Assembly: GCF_010882175.1 (NCBI RefSeq)
Contig: NZ_WKLH01000002.1
Span: forward strand, 558,001 to 622,000
Source of the DNA: Mangrovibacterium lignilyticum
GTDB lineage: Bacteria; Bacteroidota; Bacteroidia; Bacteroidales; Prolixibacteraceae
Direction: 5' to 3'
DNA length: 64,000 nucleotides
Under the pieces are notes generated by a model that was given only the letters and a program-made list of their open reading frames with translations, ran no database searches and was not told where the DNA came from. A program made the translations under genes and the position numbers. Each line of letters starts with the position of its first letter. Position 1 is the stretch's first letter. Positions 53,760 through 63,325 of the stretch are shown here, one piece after another.

Positions 53760-55055
53760 TTAGATTCGATAGTGATCAGGCATGCTTATTTTGCGTTCTT
53801 CGTCGATCGCATTTTCGCCCAATAATGTCCATAAGCTGGTGTAATAGGCTTCTTCTACCATCCGGTGTGGAATCTTCCCCTGCCGGATAAAGTTGGCGAA
53901 AGCCTCCATCTGCAGCATACTGTCTTCGTAAAAATCTTCGGGCATCAGCTCTTCTCCCTTGTATTCAACTGCTCGTTCCGGCACCCAGGACTCTCCTCCA
54001 ATAGGGATATTATCAAAGATTCCGTGTTCAATGTTGTTGATCAATTGCCGTATTCCCGGTGCAGGCGGAGGAACCTCGGTGTAAAATCGATTTGCTTCAA
54101 ATTCAATCGTTCCCTTGCTTCCAAGAATCTGCTCTTCCAATCCGTATTTTTTATTGCTGGTCATCGAATCGTAAACGAATTGAACTCCGTCGGGAAAAGT
54201 ATAAGTCAGGGAAACACTGTCGGGAACGGTGCGACCGTCTTTCCAAAAAACATTACTCCCGGTTCCGATCACGCTCACCGGCACTTTGCCCGTTACCCAT
54301 AAAGCTACCTGTAACTGGTGGGTCATCAATTCCGTCAACAACCCCACAGAAAGGTCCTTGTATAACCGCCAGTTGATTTGTCGTTCCAAATCAAAATTGT
54401 TGTCGGGCAACGGTCGACGCCAATTATTATTTCGGTGCCAATAAGCACGCATCTGCGTTACCTGTCCGATTTCACCGTCCTTTATGCGCCTCATGCCCTC
54501 CAAATAAATCGGGTTGAACATACGCTGGTGACCAATCTGCAAAATTTTACCACTTGACTTATGAGCGTCGTACATCCGCTTAACGTCATCCGGCGTACGG
54601 GCCATTGCTTTTTCGCAAAACGTATGAATCCCGGCAGATAAACAGTCCATTGTAATAGCAGCGTGTTCCGTCAGCGGAGTTGCAATGACAACACCATCCA
54701 ACTTTTCCTGCTCCAGAAGTTCTCTGTAATCGCTATAGGTTTTTACCTCGCACATATTCTTCCGGCATACCGCCTGAGCGTACTGAAGATTGGGCTGATA
54801 GTTATCGCAAATCGCAACGATCCGGATATTGGCCGTTTCCCTGATTTTCAGAAGTATGGTCAGCAGAAGCGTTCCTCTTGATCCCGTTCCAATAACGGCA
54901 ATGCTGAGTTGATCGGACAGACTTAGAGATACCGGCTTATCCTCTGCAAACGACTGCAACCAAGGTGCTGACAATAAAAACAAGGAAGACCCGCCCATTG
55001 CCAGGTCTTTCAGAAACTCGCGCCTGCTTTTCTCCGGTTTAGTTTTCGTATTCAT
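53760..55055 (-). CDS. Tat-exported Gfo/Idh/MocA oxidoreductase (second copy)
   Basis: The 431-residue protein has a Tat signal (SRREFLKDLAMGGSSLFLLS), a Rossmann fold (LSIAVIGTGSRG) and the Gfo/Idh sugar domain. The catalytic Lys lies in CEKAMA, where Pro of the usual EKP is Ala. It should bind NAD(P) and act on a sugar in the periplasm. It overlaps the apbE stop by 17 bases, so translation is coupled. It shares only the general plan with the other Gfo/Idh protein of the operon, so they probably act on different steps or substrates. Confidence 0.88.
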   Translation of the reverse strand: MNTKTKPEKSRREFLKDLAMGGSSLFLLSAPWLQSFAEDKPVSLSLSDQLSIAVIGTGSRGTLLLTILLKIRETANIRIVAICDNYQPNLQYAQAVCRKNMCEVKTYSDYRELLEQEKLDGVVIATPLTEHAAITMDCLSAGIHTFCEKAMARTPDDVKRMYDAHKSSGKILQIGHQRMFNPIYLEGMRRIKDGEIGQVTQMRAYWHRNNNWRRPLPDNNFDLERQINWRLYKDLSVGLLTELMTHQLQVALWVTGKVPVSVIGTGSNVFWKDGRTVPDSVSLTYTFPDGVQFVYDSMTSNKKYGLEEQILGSKGTIEFEANRFYTEVPPPAPGIRQLINNIEHGIFDNIPIGGESWVPERAVEYKGEELMPEDFYEDSMLQMEAFANFIRQGKIPHRMVEEAYYTSLWTLLGENAIDEERKISMPDHYRI

Positions 55056-55929
55056 AAATTCGTTTTAGTTCGTTGGTTTTTTGCTGAATAAAAACGCTGA
55101 CTTTTTGTGGTTGAAACTGATTGATCACTTGATCGAAATCGTTCTCTTCGGCGGCTACCAAAGCAGTCGACAACACCTCTGCCCTGAGCGGACACTCGTC
55201 CTGAACAAAGACTAGCCGGCTGCTGGTTTCCAGCTTTAAACGAATTGGATTGATAATATGGTGAATCTGCTCTTTGCCCTGCCGGGCTCCGCTGATCGAA
55301 ACAGCATGGTCATTCAAATGAAAGACAAAGGAATTTCCGTTATCATTCCGGAAGGAAACCGGCCAGGCGTTCCCGGAAGGATGCTTTCCAAGCGTTAGAA
55401 TGGAACTCCCGCCAAAGCTGACAAAACAGTTTTCGATTTCTAAATCCGTCAGTGTTGTCTTCACTTTTTTCAGCAGAAGTCCTTTCCCAATCGCTCCAAA
55501 ATCGAGTGATGTGAAACGATTTGCAAACTTAACCCTCCTGCTTTCGTAATCAAGCACAATTTCGGGTTTCGAATAAACCGTTTCGCCTCCGGAAATACCG
55601 GTCGGAATTGTTTCTGCATTCTTCTTGAAATGTCCCAAGCCGATATTGAAATACCCCAAGGTCAGCTTATTGAATCGTTCACATTCTTGCAGAATATCCC
55701 ACAACGCATCACTGACACCAGTCCAATTATTATGAGCCTTTTGATTCGCAGCAAATGTTTCAGCCTCTGGATTGAACCGACTTAAAAGCTTTTCAAGTCT
55801 GCTCATTTCCCGCTGCACAGTGCGCCTCATTTCAGTAGCTGTTTCTTCCGAAACGCCAATTAAAACCAGGTCGAGAACCGAATTCATTCCCGCAATAGAT
55901 TGATGAGTGTATTTCGACACAGCCGACAT
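55039..55929 (-). CDS. ApbE-family FAD:protein FMN transferase
   Basis: The 296-residue protein has the ApbE fold with SLDFGAIGKGLLLKK, CFVSFGGSSILTLG and the HHIINP segment in which HIxNP is normal (HIiDP usual). ApbE attaches FMN by a phosphoester to Thr or Ser of a target protein. No lipoprotein signal is seen, so it may work in the cytoplasm or its signal is non-standard. The ATG one codon after a TTG is chosen. It lies between two Gfo/Idh genes, which do not normally carry flavin; its target is unknown. Confidence 0.85.
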   Translation of the reverse strand: MSAVSKYTHQSIAGMNSVLDLVLIGVSEETATEMRRTVQREMSRLEKLLSRFNPEAETFAANQKAHNNWTGVSDALWDILQECERFNKLTLGYFNIGLGHFKKNAETIPTGISGGETVYSKPEIVLDYESRRVKFANRFTSLDFGAIGKGLLLKKVKTTLTDLEIENCFVSFGGSSILTLGKHPSGNAWPVSFRNDNGNSFVFHLNDHAVSISGARQGKEQIHHIINPIRLKLETSSRLVFVQDECPLRAEVLSTALVAAEENDFDQVINQFQPQKVSVFIQQKTNELKRIYEYEN

Positions 55930-55994
55930 CAATTTTTCGTTTTTATTACTTGTGGAATTTCAATTTAAAATCGGTGTATAACAAGGCCGTTCAC

Positions 55995-57341
55995 TTACAA
56001 GCGAGGTTCCCAGCCCGGTTCGTATTCGCGGCTCCAAAGGTCCATCGCATCCCGATCGAAAATCCGGCCGCTTTCGGTATCCACATCAAATGATTTTCCG
56101 ATGCGGGAAGCAATATTTGCATAATGAGTCAATAGCTGACTTTTAGCACCCATATCAATTGGCGAATTCAGCTGACTGGATTTCCCCCGGATGACATTCA
56201 GGAAGTTCACGATATGATTATCCGTCATATCTCCGCCTCCACCAAGAGCGGTTCCTGCCTCAACAGTTGCCGACTGACTATCCCGAACCAACTTACCTCC
56301 CCTGTCGAAAAGTTTGTAGCCGTTTCTGTCAACATAAACCGTCCCCTCGGTTCCGTAAATAATTGTTCCCCGATCGGTTCCATAGGTCTTATATCCGTTG
56401 CGGCTCTTGCCGTCCCATACGATCATTTTATCTCCGGGAAACCGGAAACTGGCATCCATAGTATCATACATCTCCCAGCCATCGTTCAGGAAATGCCTTT
56501 TGGCAGCCTGCACCTCAACATACTCCGGGTAATCAACCTGCAACGCCCATCGGGCAATATCCAACTCATGAGTTGCATTATTCCCGGTTTCGGCTGTACC
56601 CCATTTCCATCCATACCAATGCCAATTATAGTCCCAGGTATTATGGCGATAAGCTTCGCGCGGAGCAGGTCCCTGCCACAATTCCCAATCCAAACCATCT
56701 GGCGCAGGAGCTACTGTCGGCACCGGCACCTGACCACGGGTATTCGAGTAAAAAGCAACTGCCCGGTACACATCACCGATCACCCCTTTGTGAATATCGG
56801 ATATGATCTCAATTGTTTCCGCCGATGACCGCTGCTGGTTGCCCATCTGAACAATCCGATCGAATTTTTTCTGAAAAGCAACCAACAACTCTCCTTCTCG
56901 CGGACTGTGGCTGCAAGGTTTCTCCAGGTACACATGTTTCCCGGCCTCCATGGCCATCCAGGCCCCCGGGGCATGCCAATGGTCGGGAGTAGCATTAAAA
57001 ATCACATCGACCTTTTTATCCGCCAACACCTCCCTGATATCGTTAATCAATACAGCTTCTCCGGATACCTTTCCATTCAAGTGGCGAGCAACGCGCTCGC
57101 GCTGCGATTGCATCACGTCGCAGATGTAAGCTAAATCAACATTATTGTTTTTATTTATCACCGACGAGTAGTATGCCCCTACCCGGCGTCCGCAGCCCAT
57201 AAAAGCGACGCTGATACGTTCATTCGATCCAATTATGCGCGAGTAGCTTTTGGCCGACATACCAATGGCAGAACCTCCTACTGTAAGCCCGGCCACCCCC
57301 ACTGCAGCCTTTCGTATAAAATCCCTTCTGGTTGAATTCAT
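55995..57341 (-). CDS. Tat-exported Gfo/Idh/MocA oxidoreductase (first copy)
   Basis: The 448-residue protein has a Tat signal (STRRDFIRKAAVGVAGLTVG), a Rossmann domain (VAFMGCGRRVGAYY), the catalytic EKP in YLEKPCSHSPREGE and a His in GTAETGNNATHELDIARW, typical of the DUF1080-linked subgroup. Such enzymes oxidise a sugar C3 hydroxyl to a ketone, or reduce it back. It starts 10 bases after the DUF1080 gene. Confidence 0.9.
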   Translation of the reverse strand: MNSTRRDFIRKAAVGVAGLTVGGSAIGMSAKSYSRIIGSNERISVAFMGCGRRVGAYYSSVINKNNNVDLAYICDVMQSQRERVARHLNGKVSGEAVLINDIREVLADKKVDVIFNATPDHWHAPGAWMAMEAGKHVYLEKPCSHSPREGELLVAFQKKFDRIVQMGNQQRSSAETIEIISDIHKGVIGDVYRAVAFYSNTRGQVPVPTVAPAPDGLDWELWQGPAPREAYRHNTWDYNWHWYGWKWGTAETGNNATHELDIARWALQVDYPEYVEVQAAKRHFLNDGWEMYDTMDASFRFPGDKMIVWDGKSRNGYKTYGTDRGTIIYGTEGTVYVDRNGYKLFDRGGKLVRDSQSATVEAGTALGGGGDMTDNHIVNFLNVIRGKSSQLNSPIDMGAKSQLLTHYANIASRIGKSFDVDTESGRIFDRDAMDLWSREYEPGWEPRL

Positions 57342-57351
57342 AATTTCAGGT

Positions 57352-58761
57352 TTATTGGTTTAGTTTTCTGATTTTTATACTACGAAAGTGCACCTCATTC
57401 CCATGATCCTGCAATAGAAGGTGACCCGACTGCCACGAGCCAAATCCTTCCCAAACAGCATATTTACTGCGTGCTACCAACGCATAAAAAGCCTGCGTTC
57501 CCCGCTCATAACTCAATACTTTGCGACCATTAAGCCAATGTTCTACATGTGAACCCACAAAATCATCGGCAGTAATATTGTTGCCTTTCAGCCATTCGTC
57601 GCGCCGAACCCCGCAGACTAAAATCCGCGCATGGTTCCATTCTCCCGGTTTATTGACAATCTTATTTTTGTGTGCTGGAATGAGGTCGTAAAGCGAAGCC
57701 ACTGTTCGGTTACCGTCGGTCCCCAACTTTGCATCCGGATGGCGCTCGTCGTCCAAAATCTGGTACTCCAAACCAATAGCCGACTGATCAGAACCGTACT
57801 TTTCGGTGATGTAGTATTTGATACCACTGTTAGCCCCTTCAGTTATTTTAAAGTCGAGCTGAAATTCGAAAGTGGAATATTCATCCAACGTAACAATATC
57901 GCCGCCATTACCAGCCTCTGCACCATCTGCCGATTCAACAACCAACTCTCCGTTTTCAACATGCCAGCCTCTGCTTGGGAAGCTTTCTTTTCCGGCACCA
58001 CGCCAGCCATCCGTACTTTTTCCGTTGAAAAGCAACTGCCAGCCCTGTGCCCGCTCCTGCGGTGACAAATAATTTGGAATCAGGTTAACCACCGGAATGT
58101 CGGTCCAAGGGCTTGCCTGAAGGTTTTCTGTTTTTATGCGAATATCTTTCCAGCGAATCTGACTTCCTTCCAACGCTTTGTCTTCTATACTGTGCACTTG
58201 CAGTGCGATGAATCCTTCGGCTGTCATGTCGTCCACCAAATCAGCACATGGAACCCCGTTAAGCCAAGTCCGGATTGAGTTTCCAATTGCTTCAATACGG
58301 TAATGATTCCACTCACCGCTTCGAAAGGCCTTCCGACCTTTGGAATTTTGCTCCAACGGATAAAGCCAACCCCTTCTGGCTTCGTCATAAATTCCGCCAC
58401 TCCAAGCTCTGGGTGAAGGATCAACCTCGCACTGATAACCGTGGACCCGACCATTTTGATAATCCTTCGAACTCAAGCTTCTAACTTGAATACCCGAATT
58501 CATACGATCGTCAACCAAGAGGTCAAGTTCTAATATAAAATCGCTGTAAGTTTTGTTGGTTCTCAAAAATGAATTGGGGGTACCAAAAACAGTGGTGCCG
58601 ACAATCTCACCGTTGGCAACCTCGTACTTTGCTTTGCCATTGATTTGCTCCCAACCGGAAAGATCCTTTCCGTTAAACAATTCTTCCCAGCCCGAATCCT
58701 GCGCATGTACAGCTAAAAAAAGAACGCAGATGAGACTTATAAGAAACATTTTCCTTTTCAT
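57352..58761 (-). CDS. Two-domain DUF1080 (3-keto-glycoside hydrolase-like) protein
   Basis: The 469-residue secreted protein has a signal peptide (FLISLICVLFLAVHAQ) and two DUF1080 concanavalin-like domains, one opening GWEELFNGKDLSGWEQ (about residues 23-225) and one opening GWQLLFNGKSTDGWRG (about 245-469). DUF1080 proteins include hydrolases and lyases of 3-keto-glycosides. The ATG at 58761 gives a normal signal; a longer frame to 58830 adds 23 unlikely residues. It is the first gene of the operon and diverges from the HTCS gene. Confidence 0.9.
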   Translation of the reverse strand: MKRKMFLISLICVLFLAVHAQDSGWEELFNGKDLSGWEQINGKAKYEVANGEIVGTTVFGTPNSFLRTNKTYSDFILELDLLVDDRMNSGIQVRSLSSKDYQNGRVHGYQCEVDPSPRAWSGGIYDEARRGWLYPLEQNSKGRKAFRSGEWNHYRIEAIGNSIRTWLNGVPCADLVDDMTAEGFIALQVHSIEDKALEGSQIRWKDIRIKTENLQASPWTDIPVVNLIPNYLSPQERAQGWQLLFNGKSTDGWRGAGKESFPSRGWHVENGELVVESADGAEAGNGGDIVTLDEYSTFEFQLDFKITEGANSGIKYYITEKYGSDQSAIGLEYQILDDERHPDAKLGTDGNRTVASLYDLIPAHKNKIVNKPGEWNHARILVCGVRRDEWLKGNNITADDFVGSHVEHWLNGRKVLSYERGTQAFYALVARSKYAVWEGFGSWQSGHLLLQDHGNEVHFRSIKIRKLNQ

Positions 58762-58909
58762 AAGTGATCGTTTTAATATGTGTTTAGTTCGTTGATTTTG
58801 TATTACATATCCCAAAAGTAGATTCAACATCGGGAATCGAAGGACGTTTTTATTTCATTTTTAGGTGATATTGTTTCAATATCCTATTTTTACTGAATAA
58901 CATACCTAC
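58762..58909. promoter_or_regulatory. Shared regulatory region of the DUF1080 operon and HTCS gene
   Basis: Holds a - strand -7 element TACTTTTG (complement of 58813-58820), 52 bases before the DUF1080 ATG, and a perfect 17-base palindrome GATATTG-TTT-CAATATC at 58867-58883, 27 bases before the HTCS ATG. The palindrome is a candidate operator for either gene. Confidence 0.6.
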
Positions 58910-61900
58910 ATGAACCGAAACCGACCAACCGATAATTGCCCAAGACTTTTTGTGCTTGTGTTCTTTCTTTGGCTTATTGTGTTTAACTGCCAACGTTTAT
59001 CGGCGCAGCACATCCGCTTCGATCATTTCGACACGCGCAAAGGGCTTTCTCAAAATAATATTTACAGTCTGCTTGTTGATTCCACCGGATATATCTGGAT
59101 CGGAACATTGGAGGGAATAACCAGATTCGACGGCAACAAATTTGAAACCTACCGCTCTTTTCCGTCGCAAAGAAATACGCTGAAGGGAAACTTCATCAAT
59201 AAGTTATCGGCCTGCCCGAACGGTAACATCTGGGTACATATTCGCAGCAAAGGCTTAAATCTGTACAATGCGCAGCAAGAAAAATTTCAACTATACAACG
59301 ATACTTGCTTTTATCCCTCCAATATTTCGGAGTTGACAAGCATGGTTTCGCGTTCCGATTCTTTATTGTGGTTTACCGACAACTCGTCACTCTATCAATA
59401 TAATTTGAATAAAAATCAAACCACAAAAATTGAAACACCATTTCCAAACGGAAGAGTTGAATACGCCGGAAGCCAAAATCTGCTATATTGGGGAAACGGA
59501 GGCCTGCTTTTTACCGATAATAAGCAGCAAGGAGCGCTAATCTCAAAATCGCCAGTCAGAATATTATCCCGCGTTTACAATGACTCGCTATGTGTTTTGT
59601 TCTCCGATTCTTTGCGACTTTTGAATGTGAAAAATCGGGTCATCACTTCATTGAAACCCAACAAGCAGTTAGACCAGATTTTGAGATCGAACACCATCTA
59701 TTCAGCGGCCGGCTACAACAACGAGATCTGGTTGGGCCTTAATGACGGACTCGCTTTAATTACTCTTGAAGACAAACAGATTAAAGCTATATCGCGGTTT
59801 TCGTACGATGCCTTCAATAATTATTCGTTTCACGGGAAAGACGCGAGCAACCTGGTGTTCGACAAGAACGGAAATCTGTGGATTGGAACTTCGAAGTACG
59901 GCATTAATTTGTACGACCGAAGAAAGAATCTTTTCAATCACCACCAAATTTCCGTTTTGTCAAAATCAGATCAGGAAATCGATCCGGTACGGGCCATCTG
60001 CAAAACAAGAGACGGTAAAACATGGACGGGATTTGACAGGCTTGGAGTTGTCAAAATTCAGCCCGGGAACAGTCAGGTATTGTACTCTGAAATCCACTTC
60101 CCAAACAACGAAGTTAAACCGCTGGAAAACATTCGCTCGTTGTACGAAGATTCACAAGGCAACTTGTGGATTGGCAGCAGCCGAGGTCTGTGCATGTACA
60201 ACAAAAAACGGGACCGAATCGAATCGCTCTTGCTACTCAACGAGCGCAATTCAATTTCAAACGGCTGGAACTGGCAGTTGCAATGCTATTTCATGAAAGA
60301 GTTTACACCAGGGAAGCTAACCATCACCAGTCCACAGGGAATTGGAATCGTTGATCTGGAAAATCTCACTCTGCAAATAATATCGATGCCTTCAAACTAC
60401 ATTACTGAATCGATCAGGAGTCTGGTAAAGGACAGTAGGTCAAATTACTGGTTTATTGCTGACAACAGGGGTTTGTGCAAACTGTCAAAAGATGGCTCCC
60501 TCCGGTATTTCACCCACGAAAAAGACAGTTTGACGGACAACAAATTATATACACTTGAATTCATTAACGATACGCTGTGGATTGGGAGCAATAACGGACT
60601 AATGGCATTTGATGTCAACAAAGAAAAAGTTGTTGCCAGCTATTTTGAAACAGACGGCTTGTCAAACAACCTAGTGTATAGTATCATTCAAGACACCGAT
60701 CATCTGTGGATGAGCACAAACCGTGGAATTAGCCGGCTGAGATTGGCAGATCATTATATCGAAAGCTTTTTGCCGGAAGACCTTTTTATGGATGACGCGT
60801 TTTTTAAAGACAACAATGGCATCATCTATTTTGGAGGTTATGATGGGTTCATCAGCTTTAATCCAAAAGATATTTACAACTCACCGGTTTCACCCAAACT
60901 CATTATTAGCGAGTTATATATCAACAACCGCAAAATTGAAGTCGGACAAACCGTCGATGATCAACTAATTCTATCGAAGTCGCTACAATACCTTGATGCC
61001 ATCCAAATGAGTTACAGTACAAACAGCTTTTCGCTAAACTTCGATGCATTTCCATTTAATTTCCCAGACGACACTTATTTTAGGTATCGATTCAAAGGAT
61101 TGTCATCCAACTGGATATTGACAGCAAAGCACGAAAGTCGGGCCGTTTTCGCCAACCTGACTCCCGGAGAATACACGTTCGAGGTTGAAGCCAGTCACGA
61201 CAAACAAAACTGGAGCGAACCCAAACACCTGGCTATTGCCATTATTCCGCCATTTTACCTGACAATGTGGTTTAAAATTTTGCTAATTGTAATTGTTATT
61301 GCCGTCGTTGTCACGATATTCAAGTTTCGTATTTACACGATAAAAAAATGGAACCTCCAGCTGGAAACACAAATCAGAGAGCAAACAAACTCCATAGAAG
61401 AACAGAAAAATAAGATCATTGCTCAAAAAGAGAAGATGGTTGAATTGAGCAATCAACTGCACGAAGCTGATCAGGCTAAACTAAAATTCTACACCAACAT
61501 TTCGCATGAATTCAGAACTCCCCTTACAATCATCATGGGAAATATTGAAAGCCTCCGAGAACAGGGAGTGAATCAGTTTGTATTGGCCAATATTAAACGA
61601 AGCTCAGACCGATTGTTCAGGCTGGTCAATCAGTTTATCGATCTCCGAAAATACGACCAGGGGGAATTAAAACTTGAAGTCTCTAATTTCGACATCGTGA
61701 GCTTTGTAAAAGAAATCGCGGACTCCTTCAAAGAACTGGCTCTCCGAAAAAACATAAACATTGATTTACTGAATCCCCAGGAAAGGATTTTTGTATGGCT
61801 GGACAAAGACAAGACCGACAAAATCATTTACAATCTCCTGTCCAATGCCATAAAATACACAGACGCCGGGGGATCGGTATTTGTCAACTTGATGAAAAAT

Positions 61901-62974
61901 GAAGATGAACTAATAATAAAAATAACTGACACCGGATGCGGAATATCAGAAACAGAACAACATAACATTTTCAAGCGGTTTTATCGAAGCGATAAAGTTG
62001 CAACCAATACAGAGGGACACGGAGTGGGATTAGCGCTGGTCAATGCACTTGTTGAGCTGCAAAAAGGGTCCATTGAGTGTGTCAGCAAAGAATCAGATGG
62101 AACGACCTTCAGACTGAGCTTTAAATTCGGAAAATCCCATTTCAAGGAATCTGAGCTCCAAACAGGCGAGCCCAAAACGTTAAGCCATGCAACCATTCCA
62201 CCTCCTAACGTCAATTTGAATAACTTGAATCAACCGGGCGAGGAGATCTTAATTGTTGAAGACAACCCGGAACTCATGGACTATTTAATTTCTTTGCTCG
62301 GAAGCGTTTATAGAGTAAAGTCTGCATCAAACGGCAAAGAAGCCCTAAAATTAATCGACGAAAATATTCCGGACCTGATCATCACAGACCTTATGATGCC
62401 TGTGATGGATGGCATAACGCTTTCGAAAACTCTTAAGACAAAGATGAATACTCGTTTTATTCCGATCATCATTCTCAGTGCCAAGACAGACGAGGACTCC
62501 AAAATTGAAGGGTACAAAATTAATGTAGATGACTACATTGAAAAACCTTTCAATCCGAACCTGCTTTTGTCGAAGATACAAAGTGTTCTAAATACGCGGG
62601 GAGAAATCAGGAAAAACATTGCACAGTTTAGCGCCAACCAACAGAAAGAGATGAATCAGGGGGACAAACTACTTATGGAAAAGATTTTACTGCTATTGGA
62701 GAACAATTTCGCAAACCCGGATTTCAATGCAGACATCCTTGGGAATCTTTTAAACATGAGTCGCGTTACGTTTTATCGAAGAATGAAAAAACTAAATGGC
62801 GAAGGTCCCGGAGAGCTTATCCGTAAATATCGGCTCCAAAAAGCGGCTTCTATTCTCCAGGGAGGAAATAAAACAAGTACCGAAGTGAGTTCAGAAGTTG
62901 GCTTTCAAAGCATATCTCATTTCCGTAAAAGTTTCAAAGAGCAATACGGGGTAAGCCCCAGCAAATTTAGATAA
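58910..62974 (+). CDS. Hybrid two-component system regulator (HTCS)
   Basis: The 1354-residue sensor-regulator has a signal, a long periplasmic two-component propeller region (Reg_prop repeats such as SLLVDSTGYIWIGTLEG and NLWIGTSKYG), a Y_Y_Y domain, one span at about residues 780-805, then HisKA with His866 (NISHEFRTP), HATPase (NLLSNAIKYTDAG), a receiver with phospho-accepting Asp1160 (IITDLMMPVMDG) and a C-terminal AraC HTH (FRKSFKEQYGVSPSKFR). All kinase and receiver residues are intact. HTCS proteins sense oligosaccharides and activate nearby glycan loci; here the divergent DUF1080 operon is the likely target. Confidence 0.95.
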   Translation: MNRNRPTDNCPRLFVLVFFLWLIVFNCQRLSAQHIRFDHFDTRKGLSQNNIYSLLVDSTGYIWIGTLEGITRFDGNKFETYRSFPSQRNTLKGNFINKLSACPNGNIWVHIRSKGLNLYNAQQEKFQLYNDTCFYPSNISELTSMVSRSDSLLWFTDNSSLYQYNLNKNQTTKIETPFPNGRVEYAGSQNLLYWGNGGLLFTDNKQQGALISKSPVRILSRVYNDSLCVLFSDSLRLLNVKNRVITSLKPNKQLDQILRSNTIYSAAGYNNEIWLGLNDGLALITLEDKQIKAISRFSYDAFNNYSFHGKDASNLVFDKNGNLWIGTSKYGINLYDRRKNLFNHHQISVLSKSDQEIDPVRAICKTRDGKTWTGFDRLGVVKIQPGNSQVLYSEIHFPNNEVKPLENIRSLYEDSQGNLWIGSSRGLCMYNKKRDRIESLLLLNERNSISNGWNWQLQCYFMKEFTPGKLTITSPQGIGIVDLENLTLQIISMPSNYITESIRSLVKDSRSNYWFIADNRGLCKLSKDGSLRYFTHEKDSLTDNKLYTLEFINDTLWIGSNNGLMAFDVNKEKVVASYFETDGLSNNLVYSIIQDTDHLWMSTNRGISRLRLADHYIESFLPEDLFMDDAFFKDNNGIIYFGGYDGFISFNPKDIYNSPVSPKLIISELYINNRKIEVGQTVDDQLILSKSLQYLDAIQMSYSTNSFSLNFDAFPFNFPDDTYFRYRFKGLSSNWILTAKHESRAVFANLTPGEYTFEVEASHDKQNWSEPKHLAIAIIPPFYLTMWFKILLIVIVIAVVVTIFKFRIYTIKKWNLQLETQIREQTNSIEEQKNKIIAQKEKMVELSNQLHEADQAKLKFYTNISHEFRTPLTIIMGNIESLREQGVNQFVLANIKRSSDRLFRLVNQFIDLRKYDQGELKLEVSNFDIVSFVKEIADSFKELALRKNINIDLLNPQERIFVWLDKDKTDKIIYNLLSNAIKYTDAGGSVFVNLMKNEDELIIKITDTGCGISETEQHNIFKRFYRSDKVATNTEGHGVGLALVNALVELQKGSIECVSKESDGTTFRLSFKFGKSHFKESELQTGEPKTLSHATIPPPNVNLNNLNQPGEEILIVEDNPELMDYLISLLGSVYRVKSASNGKEALKLIDENIPDLIITDLMMPVMDGITLSKTLKTKMNTRFIPIIILSAKTDEDSKIEGYKINVDDYIEKPFNPNLLLSKIQSVLNTRGEIRKNIAQFSANQQKEMNQGDKLLMEKILLLLENNFANPDFNADILGNLLNMSRVTFYRRMKKLNGEGPGELIRKYRLQKAASILQGGNKTSTEVSSEVGFQSISHFRKSFKEQYGVSPSKFR

Positions 62975-63325
62975 AGACAATCGATATGAAAAAATATAAT
63001 AACTTTCAATACACCCCTTCGGCAGGTACAAAAAGATCAATTAATTAACAATGAACGCCTTGACCATTGTGCTTGCTCCGATTGAAACTCTTTGTACAAA
63101 CAGTCAGTCTCACAAAGACAGCTTGCACAATCCCAACAACTTGCTCTCTTTTCTGATTCCTCACATTTAAAATCGTTCAGTAATTTACCAGATTTATAAT
63201 CTCTCCGGTGACGAAAACGAACGTTATCATCGCGCAACCCGAGTAAACCACCTTTCGATTCAAACCAAAATTACTTCCGTATATTTTCTTATATTTGCGT
63301 TTCAACTTTTAAGTATTATTAAGGT
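62975..63325. other. Non-coding gap with the ribB promoter
   Basis: A 351-base gap. TATATTTG at 63290-63297 is a perfect -7 element 29 bases before the ribB ATG. A 66-codon frame on the - strand (63037-63237) codes a cysteine-rich peptide; it is too uncertain to accept. No HTCS terminator is clear. Confidence 0.55.

Noticed and set aside
37002-53760. Search for a direct repeat of the tRNA-Leu 3' end as the right att site
   Set aside because: No copy of the T-arm/acceptor sequence was found by eye in the window; the border of the island is left open.
63037-63237. 66-codon - strand cysteine-rich frame (CWDCASCLCETDC) in the gap before ribB
   Set aside because: No promoter, no clear partner and no recognised family; cysteine-rich content alone is not enough. 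Could be revisited if homologues exist.
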